Shown here piece by piece: positions 34,388-44,684 of a stretch of 64,000 nucleotides of DNA. Under the pieces are notes generated by a model. The model worked only from the letters and a program-made list of their open reading frames with translations. It was not told the DNA's origin and made no database searches. The stretch comes from JAJPHW01 sp963771505 (GTDB taxonomy: Bacteria; Acidobacteriota; Terriglobia; Terriglobales; Acidobacteriaceae), in the NCBI GenBank assembly GCA_963771505.1, contig CAVYTO010000005.1, forward strand, positions 62,001-126,000, written 5' to 3'. A program made the translations under genes and the position numbers. Numbering within the stretch: the stretch's first letter is position 1; each line of letters begins with the position of its first letter.

Positions 34388-35668
34388 GTGAGCCCAACTG
34401 AAACGACCAGTAGCACCAAGCGTGAAATTGACGTTGAAATCCCCGCCGACGTGGTCACTCGGGAGACCGAAACCATCATCGCAAAATACCGCAAGCTGGC
34501 GCGGATTCCCGGCTTCCGCCAAGGGCACGTGCCCGCTTCCATTATCCGCCAACGGTTCTCCGAAGACTTGAAGAGCGACATTGTGGAGGCTCTCGTTCCG
34601 CGATATTTTCGAGCGGAAACCGAAAAATTGGGGATGGTTCCGGTGTCGCAGCCGCAGGTCACCGACCTGCACATTCACGATGGCGAGCCTCTACGCTTCA
34701 AAGCCAGTTTTGAAGTTATGCCGACGATTCGCGCGGAAGGCTATAAGTCCTTGCATGTCGACAAGCCGGAAATCGTTGTGACCGATGAGGATGTGCAAAC
34801 CCAACTGGATGGATTGCGCGAGCGACAGGCCAGTTTCACGTCGATTGAGAATCGCGTTCTCGCGGACGGAGATTTCGCCCAGGTTTCGCTTGATGGTCAT
34901 CCGCAAGAGGTTGAAGCCGGTTCGGAATCCAAGCCTGTTCACATGGACGAAGTGATGGTCGAAATCGCCGGCAAGAACACGATGCCGGAGTTCACCGAAA
35001 ACCTTCGTGGAGCTTCCGCAGGGGACGAAAAGACTTTTAACGTAGTCTATCCGGCGGATTCATCCGATCCGAGGCTGGCGGGCAAGACTTTTGTTTACAC
35101 GGTGAAGGTTCAGGCGATTAAAGAAAAGCATTTGCCTGAACTCGACGACGCGTTCGCCAAAGAGCTGGGGGAATTCGCGAATCTGGACGAAGTGAAAACC
35201 CGCATTCGCGAAGGCATCGAAGCCGAGCGCAAGCATGCCGCCGAGCACGAAGCCAAAGAGAAGTTGATGGCGGAACTGGTGAAGCGCAATGAATTTGAGG
35301 TGCCGGAAGCGCTGGTGGAGCATCAGGTGGACGTGCGTCTGGAGCGGGGATTGCGGGCGTTGCAGTCACAGGGAATGAAAGCGGAAGACATAAAGAAAAT
35401 GGACTTCGTCCGGCTGCGGGCTGGACAGCGCGATCAGGCAGTTCAGGAAGTCAAAGCTTCCCTGCTGCTGGACCGCATCGCCGACGAAGAAAAAATTGAG
35501 GTTGCGGAAGAAGAAATCGAGCGTGAAGTTCAGGCGCTTGCGCGGCAATCCGAACAGACTCCGGAATCGATTCGCGCACGTTTGACACGCGATGGAGCGC
35601 TGGATAGAATCCGGTCAAGAATCCGCAACGATAAGACCCTCGACTTCTTGTACCGTCAGTCCGCATGA
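34388..35668 (+). CDS. tig: trigger factor (ribosome-associated chaperone / PPIase)
   Basis: 426 residues from GTG 34388, which matches where the family begins (KREIDVEIPADVV); the frame is open for 34 more codons upstream without resemblance. Ribosome-docking loop GFRQGHVPASIIRQRF is at about residues 42-57. An FKBP-like domain (~150-240) and the helical C-terminal arms follow, ending NDKTLDFLYRQSA. It binds nascent chains at the ribosome exit. It heads tig-clpP-clpX-lon, a classic quality-control order. Confidence 0.94.
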   Translation: MSPTETTSSTKREIDVEIPADVVTRETETIIAKYRKLARIPGFRQGHVPASIIRQRFSEDLKSDIVEALVPRYFRAETEKLGMVPVSQPQVTDLHIHDGEPLRFKASFEVMPTIRAEGYKSLHVDKPEIVVTDEDVQTQLDGLRERQASFTSIENRVLADGDFAQVSLDGHPQEVEAGSESKPVHMDEVMVEIAGKNTMPEFTENLRGASAGDEKTFNVVYPADSSDPRLAGKTFVYTVKVQAIKEKHLPELDDAFAKELGEFANLDEVKTRIREGIEAERKHAAEHEAKEKLMAELVKRNEFEVPEALVEHQVDVRLERGLRALQSQGMKAEDIKKMDFVRLRAGQRDQAVQEVKASLLLDRIADEEKIEVAEEEIEREVQALARQSEQTPESIRARLTRDGALDRIRSRIRNDKTLDFLYRQSA

Positions 35669-35725
35669 TCGGGACGACTTGATCCCCCAAAATAGACCCG
35701 GAGAAACCGGGCAGGAGCGCGAAAG

Positions 35726-36334
35726 GTGAACGTGAAAGACCCACAAATGATGCTGGTTCCGATGGTCATCGAGCAGACCGGGCGGGGTGAGCGCGCCTAT
35801 GACATTTACTCCCGTCTGCTGCGCGACAACATTATCTTCATCGGCACGCCGATTGACGACAATATCGCCAATCTGGTCATCGCCCAGATGCTGTTTCTGG
35901 CCCAGGAAGATCCGGAAAAAGACATTCAGTTGTATATCAACTCGCCGGGCGGTTCGATCACCGCCGGCATGGCGATTTACGACACCATGCAATACGTCAA
36001 GAATGACGTCACCACAATCTGCATTGGACAGGCTGCCAGCATGGCGGCGCTGCTGTTGTCCGCCGGCCAAGCGAAAAAGAGATTGGCGTTGCCGAACTCG
36101 CGAATATTGATTCACCAGCCGAGCATGGGAGGCCTTTCCGGCCAGGCGACGGACATCGATATTCACGCGCGCGAAATTCTGCGCATGCGCGAAATCACCA
36201 ATCAATTGCTAGCCAAACACAGCGGCCAGAAATTGGACAAAGTAGAAAAAGACGTCGAGCGCGACTTCATTATGAACGCGCAGCAGGCGAAGGAATACGG
36301 AATCATAGACGATATCATCTACAAGACCCGATAA
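35726..36334 (+). CDS. clpP: ATP-dependent Clp protease proteolytic subunit
   Basis: 202 residues. GTG start at 35726 follows AGGAG by nine bases. Ser105 in GQAASMAALLLSAG and His in RILIHQPSMGG form the catalytic Ser-His-Asp triad. The N-terminus (MLVPMVIEQTGRGERAYDIY) is the usual processed region. It forms the double-heptamer chamber and works with ClpX, encoded 79 bases downstream. Confidence 0.96.
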   Translation: MNVKDPQMMLVPMVIEQTGRGERAYDIYSRLLRDNIIFIGTPIDDNIANLVIAQMLFLAQEDPEKDIQLYINSPGGSITAGMAIYDTMQYVKNDVTTICIGQAASMAALLLSAGQAKKRLALPNSRILIHQPSMGGLSGQATDIDIHAREILRMREITNQLLAKHSGQKLDKVEKDVERDFIMNAQQAKEYGIIDDIIYKTR

Positions 36335-36413
36335 AGGGTATGATCGGTTTTCGCCCAGCAGTCTCACGGCGTTGGATCGCTTCGCGGCAGAAGCATGAAG
36401 GAGTAAGAGCCCA

Positions 36414-37691
36414 GTGAAAAACCGGACCGGCAACGAAGAAATCCTGCGCTGTTCTTTCTGCCACAAATCGCAGGATGCGGTGGCAAAGCTTATCTCGTCC
36501 CCCAGCGACTATCCGCGCGCGTACATCTGCGACGAATGCGTAGCGGTCTGCAACTCGATTCTCGAAGACGACAAGACAGCCACGCCGCCGGCGGCGGCCC
36601 CGAGCCAACTGCCCAAGCCGCAGGAAGTCAAAGCCTTTCTCGATGAGTATGTGATCGGGCAGGAACAAACCAAGAAGAAGCTAGCCGTCGCCGTTTACAA
36701 CCACTACAAGCGCATCTTCATGAACCGCCAGCGGGCCGGAGATGGCGTTGAACTGGCCAAGTCGAACATCATGCTGATCGGTCCGACGGGAACCGGTAAG
36801 ACTCTGCTGGCCCAAACTTTAGCCCGGATGCTGGATGTTCCTTTCGCGATCGTCGACGCGACCACGCTGACCGAAGCGGGGTATGTAGGCGAGGACGTGG
36901 AAAACATCATCCTGAAGCTGCTGCAAGCTGCGGACGGCGATGTCGGGCGCGCCCAAACCGGCATGATATACATCGACGAGGTCGATAAGATCGGACGTAA
37001 GGACGAGAATCCCTCGATCACTCGAGATGTCTCTGGAGAGGGTGTCCAACAAGCGCTGCTGAAGATTCTGGAAGGCACCGTGGCCAATGTTCCGCCCCAA
37101 GGGGGACGGAAGCACCCGCATCAGGAATTTACGCCGGTGGACACGACCAATATCCTATTTATATGCGGCGGAGCCTTCGTCGGACTCGACAAGATCATCG
37201 CCCGCCGCGCGGGTAAGAAGTCTCTAGGATTCAAAGCCGGCGAGGACGAAACGAAAGAAGAAGCAGCGGTTGCCAAGAAACGCAATTTTGAGATGATCAG
37301 CGACGTCCAACCCGAAGACCTGATCAAATTCGGCCTCATCCCCGAATTCGTTGGCCGTTTGCCGGTGGTTGGGGTGCTCGAAGACCTGGACGAATTTGCT
37401 CTGATCGAGATCCTCACCCGTCCGAAGAACGCGATCATCAAGCAGTATCAGCGCCTTTTCGAGTTCGAGAACGTACGCTTGAAGTTTGGCGAAGAGGCGA
37501 TGCGAGCGGTTGCGCGGCAGGCCATGGCGCGGAAGGTGGGTGCCCGCGGGTTGCGCATGATTCTCGAAGAACTCATGCTTGACCTGATGTACCACCTGCC
37601 CAGCCAGAAGAAAGTAAAGGAATTTGAGGTCACTCGAGAGATGGTCGAGAAACGGGCCGCTTCTCTCGGTATGATGGAAAAAGCAGGTTAA
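36414..37691 (+). CDS. clpX: ClpX, ATPase subunit of Clp protease
   Basis: 425 residues. N-terminal zinc-binding domain has CSFCHKSQ and CDECVAVC. Walker A GPTGTGKT, Walker B MIYIDEVDKI and the pore-loop/sensor region EDVENIILKLL follow. It unfolds substrates and feeds them to ClpP. GTG start at 36414 follows AAGGAG by eleven bases, slightly long. It lies 16 bases before lon and is probably in the same transcript. Confidence 0.96.
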   Translation: MKNRTGNEEILRCSFCHKSQDAVAKLISSPSDYPRAYICDECVAVCNSILEDDKTATPPAAAPSQLPKPQEVKAFLDEYVIGQEQTKKKLAVAVYNHYKRIFMNRQRAGDGVELAKSNIMLIGPTGTGKTLLAQTLARMLDVPFAIVDATTLTEAGYVGEDVENIILKLLQAADGDVGRAQTGMIYIDEVDKIGRKDENPSITRDVSGEGVQQALLKILEGTVANVPPQGGRKHPHQEFTPVDTTNILFICGGAFVGLDKIIARRAGKKSLGFKAGEDETKEEAAVAKKRNFEMISDVQPEDLIKFGLIPEFVGRLPVVGVLEDLDEFALIEILTRPKNAIIKQYQRLFEFENVRLKFGEEAMRAVARQAMARKVGARGLRMILEELMLDLMYHLPSQKKVKEFEVTREMVEKRAASLGMMEKAG

Positions 37692-37707
37692 TGCAATCGG
37701 AGCGAGA

Positions 37708-40122
37708 GTGACCACTTCCAGGGAAAAATTCGAAACTAAAAAGCTGCCCATGATGCCGATCCGCGATGTGGTCATCTTTCCTTACATGATGACCCCTTTC
37801 GTCGTGGGCCGGGAGTCCAGTGTCCGCGCGCTTGAAGAAGCGCTGGCGGCAGATAAGAAGATTTTCCTCGCCACCCAGCACGATGCCAGCGTTGATGAGC
37901 CTAAGCCGAACGAGATTTTCCAGGTCGGTACGGTCGTCAACATCGTTCAGAGCCTCAAGCTGCCCGATGGAAACATAAAGGTCCTGGTTGAAGGCATCGA
38001 GCGCGGAAAAGTGTTGCAGATCACCGAGACCGAAGGCTTCATGCAGGTGTCCGTGCGCCTGGCGCGGTACCCATCCGAACCCACGCCGGCGATTGAAGCC
38101 GCAACCCAGCGCGTCACGACTTTGTTCGAACAGTACGTCAAGCTGTGCCAGTCGCTGAATTACGAGACCATGATCGCGGCCGTGCGGATGGAAGATCCGG
38201 CGAAGTTGACCGACACGATCGCCGCGAATCTCCAACTCTCCATCGAAGAGAAGCAGGAATTGCTGGAGATATTCGATCCTTCGGAGCGCCTGACTCGCAT
38301 AGGCGATGTGCTCGACGTCGAGATCGAGAAGCTCAACATGGACCGGACCATCCAGTCGCGGGTCAAGCGGCAGATGGAGCGCGCCCAGAAAGAGTATTAC
38401 CTCAATGAGAAGATCAAGGCGATCCAGAAGGAATTAGGGCGGGGAGAAAAGAGCGAATTCGACGAACTGAAAAAGAAGGTCGAATCCGCCGGCATGCCGA
38501 AAGAAGTGAAGGACAAGGCGCTGCAAGAGCTGAAGAAGCTGGAAGCCATGCCGCCGATGTCGGCTGAGTCCACGGTTTCGCGCAACTATCTCGACTGGTT
38601 GCTGGCCGTTCCCTGGAAAAAGCGCTCCAAGGAAATTCGCAACATCGCGCGCGCGGAAAAAATCCTGAACGAAGACCATTACGGACTGGAAAAAATCAAG
38701 GAGCGCATTCTTGAATTTCTTGCCGTACGCCAGTTGGTCAAGAATCCCAAAGGTTCGATCCTCTGCTTCGTGGGGCCTCCGGGAGTCGGCAAGACTTCGT
38801 TGGGAATGTCGATCGCTAAAGCCACTGGGCGTAAGTTTGTCCGGATGTCGCTGGGCGGAGTGCGGGACGAGGCTGAAGTTCGCGGCCATCGCCGCACCTA
38901 CATCGGAGCACTGCCCGGCCAGATCATCCAGATGATGAAGAAAGCCGGCACGAAGAATCCGGTCTTCATGCTCGATGAAGTCGACAAGATGTCGATGGAC
39001 TTCCGTGGCGATCCTTCATCGGCGCTGCTCGAGGTTTTGGATCCTGAACAGAATTACATGTTCGTGGACCACTACCTTGACGTTGAATACGACCTCTCGC
39101 AAGTCTTTTTCGTCGCCACAGCGAACGTAATGCACACCATTCCGGCGGCTTTGCAAGACCGCATGGAAGTTCTTCGACTACATGGCTACACCGAGGAAGA
39201 AAAAGTTGAGATCGCGCGGCAATATCTGGTCAAGAAGCAGTTGCTACAGGCAGGCCTGACCGACAAAAATATTAAATTTACCGACGAAGCTCTGCGTTCC
39301 TTGATTCGCTCCTACACGCGGGAAGCGGGAGTACGAAATTTAGAACGTGAAATCGGCAACGTATGCCGGAAGGTCGCTCGAAGAGTAGTCAAAGAAGGCG
39401 AGAGCTTCAGCATTGGCATCACGGCAGAAAATCTGCCTGACTTCCTTGGAGTCATCAAATTCCGCGACACGCTCGCGCATGAAAAGAGCGAAATTGGCTT
39501 AGTGACCGGCCTGGCATGGACGGAAGTCGGCGGTTCGATCCTCAGCACTGAAGCTTCGGTGGTTGAAGGCAAAGGGAAACTGACGCTGACAGGAAAGCTG
39601 GGCGATGTGATGCAGGAGTCTGCCCAGGCAGCGATGTCGTACATCCGCTCTCGCGCACACCGCCTTGGACTAGCGCGCGACTTCTACCGCAATCTCGAAA
39701 TCCACGTGCATGTACCGGAAGGCGCGATCCCGAAAGATGGGCCTTCCGCGGGCATCACGATCGCTACTGCTCTGGCGAGCGCGTTGAGCAAGATTCCCGT
39801 GCGCCGCGATATTGCCATGACGGGAGAAATCACCCTGCGCGGTAAGGTTCTGCCGATCGGCGGATTGAAAGAAAAACTGCTGGCTGCTCACCGCGCTGGA
39901 CTTTTCGAGGCCATCCTGCCGCGTGACAACGAAAAAGATGTTGCCGAGGTTCCCGAGAACCTGCGCAACGCCATGAAGTTCCATTTTGTCGATACCATGG
40001 ACCAAGTACTGGCCATCGCCCTCGAGCGTCCGCTACCCGAGATGCCCCCGGTAGCGGTAGACGGCCCCGAAGCCATCGCCCCCATCACCACGCCAGGCGA
40101 ACCGCCGGCTGCGCACCAGTAG
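37708..40122 (+). CDS. lon: ATP-dependent protease La (Lon)
   Basis: 804 residues. The LON substrate-binding domain begins KLPMMPIRDVVIFPYMMTPF. The AAA+ module (Walker A GPPGVGKT, Walker B FMLDEVDKM) follows a coiled-coil region (~190-270). The protease domain has catalytic Ser680 in PKDGPSAGI and the Lys dyad in GGLKEKLLAAHRAG. It degrades damaged and regulatory proteins. The tail after residue ~780 is Pro/Ala-rich. GTG start at 37708 lies 16 bases after clpX. Confidence 0.96.
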   Translation: MTTSREKFETKKLPMMPIRDVVIFPYMMTPFVVGRESSVRALEEALAADKKIFLATQHDASVDEPKPNEIFQVGTVVNIVQSLKLPDGNIKVLVEGIERGKVLQITETEGFMQVSVRLARYPSEPTPAIEAATQRVTTLFEQYVKLCQSLNYETMIAAVRMEDPAKLTDTIAANLQLSIEEKQELLEIFDPSERLTRIGDVLDVEIEKLNMDRTIQSRVKRQMERAQKEYYLNEKIKAIQKELGRGEKSEFDELKKKVESAGMPKEVKDKALQELKKLEAMPPMSAESTVSRNYLDWLLAVPWKKRSKEIRNIARAEKILNEDHYGLEKIKERILEFLAVRQLVKNPKGSILCFVGPPGVGKTSLGMSIAKATGRKFVRMSLGGVRDEAEVRGHRRTYIGALPGQIIQMMKKAGTKNPVFMLDEVDKMSMDFRGDPSSALLEVLDPEQNYMFVDHYLDVEYDLSQVFFVATANVMHTIPAALQDRMEVLRLHGYTEEEKVEIARQYLVKKQLLQAGLTDKNIKFTDEALRSLIRSYTREAGVRNLEREIGNVCRKVARRVVKEGESFSIGITAENLPDFLGVIKFRDTLAHEKSEIGLVTGLAWTEVGGSILSTEASVVEGKGKLTLTGKLGDVMQESAQAAMSYIRSRAHRLGLARDFYRNLEIHVHVPEGAIPKDGPSAGITIATALASALSKIPVRRDIAMTGEITLRGKVLPIGGLKEKLLAAHRAGLFEAILPRDNEKDVAEVPENLRNAMKFHFVDTMDQVLAIALERPLPEMPPVAVDGPEAIAPITTPGEPPAAHQ

Positions 40123-40181
40123 CGCGGCGGTCAGTGTTTACTTGTGGCTTATAGGGGCACCCAACGCGATATCGCTCCCGG

Positions 40182-41141
40182 CTACTGAACGCTCAGGGTT
40201 AGACTTACGCTGTGACTCAATTGCGAAGGTCCCGATCCAGAAGCCCCCGTGACGATGACCTGATAGGTACCGGCCGGCGTTCCGCCACCAGCACCTCCGC
40301 TCGATCCTCCCGAACCACCGCATGCTGGCATGCTCAAGACAATGGATGCAAGGCACAGGCCCAGCAAACCGCTTAGAAGGTGGGGATGATTTTTCTGCCG
40401 ACTGCCCGAACGGCCGGGATTCAACAGCACTCCGAAAGCTCCGCTAAACAGAGCGATGGCTAGGGCGAAACTTGGACGAGTCACCATACCTGGACCTGAC
40501 GAAGCCAAAGCCACTGTTGTTACGACAGCGACCTGCACAGTCCGGTGGATTTCCTGAGCTGGGAGGAGTTACTAAACTGGGTGTAACTGTGCACGTCGCT
40601 TGCGGCACTCCCGCACATGACAGCAACACCGATTGGCCAAACCCGAATTCTGAGCCCACAACGAGACTGAAGTTTGCAGCTTGGCCGGGAGTTACAGTGA
40701 GAGACGTTGGGGGATTTGTCAACAAAACGAAGTCACTACCCACACCCATAAGTTCCACAACGGTAGAGCCACCGGGCGCATTGTCCGCCACCGTCAAGAA
40801 ATTCTGCCGGACACCCCCGGCCGTGGGCAAAAACGTTACACTCACGCTTTTCTGCTTCCGCCGGGGTTCGCGACCTTCGTGGCCGGAACTGTAGCCGTAA
40901 GCTGAGAGCCGCTAATGTAAGTCGTCGCCAACGGAATGCCGTTCCAATCGACCACCGAACCGGTGACAAATCCCGTCCCATTCACCGTCAGCGTGAAGGC
41001 GCCGGTGCCTGGAGCGACTGTGACCGGAACCAGAGGCAGGTTAATGAACGGCACGGGGCTAGATTGCCCGGAGGAAAGCGCGCAGAAACCAACAAAAACA
41101 AGGACTGGCCATGCCAGACGGGATCGGCGTCTCAATGACAT
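40182..41141 (-). pseudogene. Ig/TIG-repeat surface protein gene, broken by two frameshifts
   Basis: Three consecutive frames carry one protein. 41141-40842: signal peptide (RSRLAWPVLVFVGFCALSSG) and a TIG/IPT-like domain (FTLTVNGTGFVTGSVVDWNG). 40845-40444: an Ig-like segment (VSVTFLPTAGGV ... NAPGGSTVVELMGVGSDF). 40538-40182: the usual acidobacterial C-terminal part (membrane-like stretch, then CGGSGGSSGGAGGGTPAGTY ending TLTVQ-like). Shifts fall near 40845 and near 40540. The first junction joins parts of two domain types, which also suggests an internal deletion. It may be a decayed gene or, given the other frameshifts here, an assembly error. Confidence 0.7.
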
Positions 41142-41255
41142 CGCTGCACCATTCGAGACCTCATGTCTAACGAGTCGAAGAACGACGTAGCACTGAAGTC
41201 TTCGACCGCAAATGATTGATCCTTTTCTTCTGACTGACGCGACTCATTCTAGAAC

Positions 41256-41286
41256 AAAAGGCGCACCGGAGATTGGTGCGCCTTTT
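41256..41286. terminator. bidirectional rho-independent terminator
   Basis: AAAAGGCGCACC (41256-41267), loop of seven, GGTGCGCCTTTT (41275-41286): a perfect 12-base inverted repeat with A and T runs on both sides. It lies about 40 bases after the sulfotransferase stop (minus strand). Confidence 0.88.
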
Positions 41287-41327
41287 GACAGGTTCGAACA
41301 CGGAGTTTCAGTAATTGCGATCGGCTA

Positions 41328-42902
41328 TCAATACTTCCACGATACCCCTGGATACAAGCTAGGCACTCGATAGGCGCGGTACGCATACACTGGCAGAGTG
41401 TTCATCGTCATTTGCCAAATAATTTGGGGAGAAGATGTGGTCTGCGTAACTTCCTGCACCTGCGAGGCATAAGGTTCGAACACAGGAGCGTTCGCGTCGA
41501 ATTCGACATTGCCGTTGGCCAACTGGTTTACGCTTCCACCCCAGAGTCCGTAAAACCCCGGAGCGTCATCCCATAGCAGGGTGGCATTGCGCGTACTTTC
41601 GTCAATTTGATAAATGCTGGCGCGCGAAAAACAGGGGTTCGTTCCCTGCACAGTGCAAATGTCGCCGTCGTTGTCGACTACGCGATTGTCTCCGTTGTCC
41701 CACACTGCGAGGGTCGTTTGGGTTCCGTCCTGCGATACGAGTGACGGATAGTGTTGAAACGAAAACCACAGGCTCGGATCGTCACCGGGCAGCGTGAAGT
41801 CGCCCTGATAACCGAGTTTCCAGATGATGTTCCCAGTTCCGAGTCCGTTGTTGTAATCGATTTTTAGAACCCACGACTGGTGACGCATCGACAGCAGAAT
41901 GTTCCCGTCCGACGGAGAATAGATCACTCCGTTGCTGTGAGTCCAGTCAGGCAGTCCGTTGAGGTGACGGTTGACGTCGAGATGGTCGAACGAAGACCAC
42001 GCCCACACTGGGTTCCAGTTGGGATCAAGGTCAATCAACCCATCGCCCAAAACCGCTGTCGTCCCCGAATAGCCCGTCAGATTTGAGAAGTTCTTGTAGA
42101 AATTGGTCAGAACGATTATGTGTCCATTGTCCAAGATCAGAAAGTCGTGGTGATAACCGGCAGGACTGAAATCGAAGCCGGCCTGTTGCATTTTCAGCGA
42201 TAACGCCCCTGTATCCATTTCGCGGATGGTGTTCCCGGCCAAGTCCACCTCGCGCAACACGGTCCCACTTGTTACCGAACGGCTGATGCTGAAAAGCATG
42301 TGACCATTGGGAAGAAGTTTGAACGTGTAGGGAAAAGCACCTTGAGCAACGCCGACATCGTAATACCAGATAGGATTCCCGTCGCGATCGGTAAACAAGG
42401 ATTGCATCATGCCGCTCGTGCCCGAACCATCGAGCATGTTGATTTCTTCGATGCCGTCGTTCTCCTGCGCGCTGAGTTGAGGGTTTGGGCGGGACACTTG
42501 CAGCGCGGGAAATGGAGTCGAAGGGAGGGCTCCGGTCTTGAACGTCTGGTCGGCACTTGTGTAGGTATTGCCGAAGCACTTGAATTGCGACCGCATGTGA
42601 TACAAAGTTGAGGCTTTCATTCCTGCCACCAGAATATTGACAGTTCCTGCTGCCACTCTGGCTCCCGGTGTTGGATACCATGCGGTGCTTCGCCCATAAT
42701 TGGTGTCGAGGCCGAATTCCACCATTGCGGTACCGATGCAAGCACTGGTCAGCGAATACTGAGCGACGAGCGGATTTGAGGTGGATGCGATCGAAGTAGC
42801 AGTAGGCGCACTTGAACCCCCTAAACCGCAAGCCGCCAGAAAGCTGCAAAGCAAAACCAGCAGAATGGCGCGACCAGTCCTCGAAATCGACACGCGAGTC
42901 AT
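41328..42902 (-). CDS. arylsulfate sulfotransferase (ASST) family lipoprotein
   Basis: 524 residues from ATG 42902, chosen for its GGAGA ribosome-binding site and lipoprotein signal (RAILLVLLCSFLAAC, lipobox LAAC); the frame is open to 43025 without support. ASST features: an N-terminal fibronectin-like segment (LYHMRSQFKC), then a six-bladed-propeller body with repeated HHDFLILDNGHIIVL, DWTHSNGVIYSPSDGNIL and QHYPSL motifs, the His residues belonging to the catalytic region. Such enzymes transfer sulfate between phenolic compounds without PAPS. Membrane-anchored in the periplasm or outer membrane. A terminator follows. Confidence 0.88.
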   Translation of the reverse strand: MTRVSISRTGRAILLVLLCSFLAACGLGGSSAPTATSIASTSNPLVAQYSLTSACIGTAMVEFGLDTNYGRSTAWYPTPGARVAAGTVNILVAGMKASTLYHMRSQFKCFGNTYTSADQTFKTGALPSTPFPALQVSRPNPQLSAQENDGIEEINMLDGSGTSGMMQSLFTDRDGNPIWYYDVGVAQGAFPYTFKLLPNGHMLFSISRSVTSGTVLREVDLAGNTIREMDTGALSLKMQQAGFDFSPAGYHHDFLILDNGHIIVLTNFYKNFSNLTGYSGTTAVLGDGLIDLDPNWNPVWAWSSFDHLDVNRHLNGLPDWTHSNGVIYSPSDGNILLSMRHQSWVLKIDYNNGLGTGNIIWKLGYQGDFTLPGDDPSLWFSFQHYPSLVSQDGTQTTLAVWDNGDNRVVDNDGDICTVQGTNPCFSRASIYQIDESTRNATLLWDDAPGFYGLWGGSVNQLANGNVEFDANAPVFEPYASQVQEVTQTTSSPQIIWQMTMNTLPVYAYRAYRVPSLYPGVSWKY

Positions 42903-43216
42903 GACTTGTCTCCGTTTTGAATGTAAATGTATGGCGAAATGCGGGAGAAAACGATGACGGAACTCTACTACAACCGGTTCGGAAAGTGAAGGCCCCATTA
43001 TCCGCTTTATCAACTCTCTGCACAATTCCTAGACGAGTCCACCAAAACCCTTCAGCAAAAACGGCTGCAGTTGATCGAAAAAGTGATCTACAGCCTTCAG
43101 GAAATGCGATGAATCAGTCTAGGGTCACCCCGTTATGTTTCTACTTTCTCCACCCGATTTAACTTTGGATCGTCTTCGGTCGATGATGGAGGCAACTGGA
43201 CTTTCCACTTGAGTTT
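42903..43216. other. divergent intergenic region, 314 bases
   Basis: Lies between the sulfotransferase lipoprotein (minus) and the secreted phosphoesterase (plus). It must hold their promoters or leaders, but I recognise no clear promoter, riboswitch, repeat or small gene in it. Confidence 0.5.
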
Positions 43217-44611
43217 ATGGCAACTTCTCGAATATCCGTCCCACCAGCCTATCGAGCGCAGAGGTGTGCGGCAACGGTCGCATTATTGTCTTCATTATTT
43301 TTCGCTTCTCCCGTGATCGCGGAGGAAATGCGGAACCCGGCTAACGTAACGCATTCAGTATATGAGCCTCACCGGATTCGCCACGTAGTCGTCATCTTCC
43401 AGGAGAATCGAACGCCGGACAACCTATTTCATGGGCTACCCGGAGCTGACATCGCGGATGCTGGATTCAACTCGAAGGGGCAGTTTGTACCGTTGACTCC
43501 GGTTTCCCTCAAGGCATGGTACGATCCAGACCACCAGCACCCATCGTTCGTCGCGATGTATCACAATGGCCGCATGGACGGGGCAGACAACATCCCGATC
43601 CGGTGCGGAATTGCAACCGGATGTCCTGCAAACGCGCAATTCAAGTACGTGAACCCGGCAGAAGTAGAGCCGTACTTCCAAATGGCGGAAACATACACGT
43701 TCGCTGACAGGATGTTTCAAACTAACCAAGGGCCAAGCTTTCCGGCGCATCAATTCATCATTTCCGGTACTTCCGCGCCGACGGCCACGAGCAAGTGGTT
43801 CGCCTCCGAAAACCCCTTTCGCCAGAGCGGACCACCATCCAACGCCTCATTCGCGAACTCGGGTTGCAATTCCCCGAGCGGAATAACGGTCTATCTCATC
43901 AGTCCCCAAGGCGAAGAAAATCAAACTGCAGCGCCGTGCTTTGAGCACCCGACCCTGCCAGATTTGCTCGACGCCCGAGGAATCAGTTGGCGTTATTACG
44001 GTGTCGGGGACGGATGGAGTTCATTGTGGAACGGACCGAATGCTATTCGTCATCTTCGCTTCGGCCCGGACTGGGCAAAGGTGGTTGCGAATAACACGCA
44101 GGTGCTAACTGACATCTGGAGCGGCAACCTCCCCACTGTCTCGTGGGTGATGCCCAGTGCAGCCGCATCCGATCACCCGCTCACCACCGACGGCACCGGC
44201 CCATCCTGGGTGGCAGCCGTCGTGAATGCGGTCGGCAACAGCAAGTATTGGAGAGACACCGCTGTCTTCGTGACCTGGGATGACTGGGGCGGCTGGTACG
44301 ACCATGTAGTTCCGCCAATTTATAGTTCTTATGAATACGGCTTTCGCGTCCCGCTCATCGCGATTTCACCCTACGCTCGTCCTCGCTATATCTCTCACGA
44401 GACACACGACTTCGGAAGCATTCTAAAATTTATTGAAAAGCAGTTCGATCTTCCGTCTCTCGGATATGCCGACTTGCGAGCAGATGATCTATCCGACTGC
44501 TTCGACTATTCCCAAGTGCCACTCAAATTTCATCGGATTAAGGCTCCTCTCGACGCAAATTATTTCCTACGTTTAGGAGCTCATCAGTCATTTGAAGCGG
44601 ATGACGACTGA
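43217..44611 (+). CDS. secreted phosphoesterase (phospholipase C / acid phosphatase-like)
   Basis: 464 residues. Signal peptide with core VALLSSLFFASPVIA. The mature protein has bacterial phospholipase C-family motifs: HVVVIFQENRTPDNLFHGLPG at the metal site, then DRMFQTNQGPSFPAHQFIISG, WVMPSAAASDHP, TWDDWGGWYDHVVPP and GFRVPLIAISPYARP. It should hydrolyse phosphate mono- or diesters outside the cytoplasm; lipid versus soluble substrate is not decided. It is divergent from the sulfotransferase gene and 73 bases before the epimerase gene. Confidence 0.88.
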   Translation: MATSRISVPPAYRAQRCAATVALLSSLFFASPVIAEEMRNPANVTHSVYEPHRIRHVVVIFQENRTPDNLFHGLPGADIADAGFNSKGQFVPLTPVSLKAWYDPDHQHPSFVAMYHNGRMDGADNIPIRCGIATGCPANAQFKYVNPAEVEPYFQMAETYTFADRMFQTNQGPSFPAHQFIISGTSAPTATSKWFASENPFRQSGPPSNASFANSGCNSPSGITVYLISPQGEENQTAAPCFEHPTLPDLLDARGISWRYYGVGDGWSSLWNGPNAIRHLRFGPDWAKVVANNTQVLTDIWSGNLPTVSWVMPSAAASDHPLTTDGTGPSWVAAVVNAVGNSKYWRDTAVFVTWDDWGGWYDHVVPPIYSSYEYGFRVPLIAISPYARPRYISHETHDFGSILKFIEKQFDLPSLGYADLRADDLSDCFDYSQVPLKFHRIKAPLDANYFLRLGAHQSFEADDD

Positions 44612-44684
44612 GCTTAACACCCGGCTCTCCACCAGCCAGATTATAATTGCTTGCAGACGTTTTAAGTCTGAGGGAGAACTGAGA

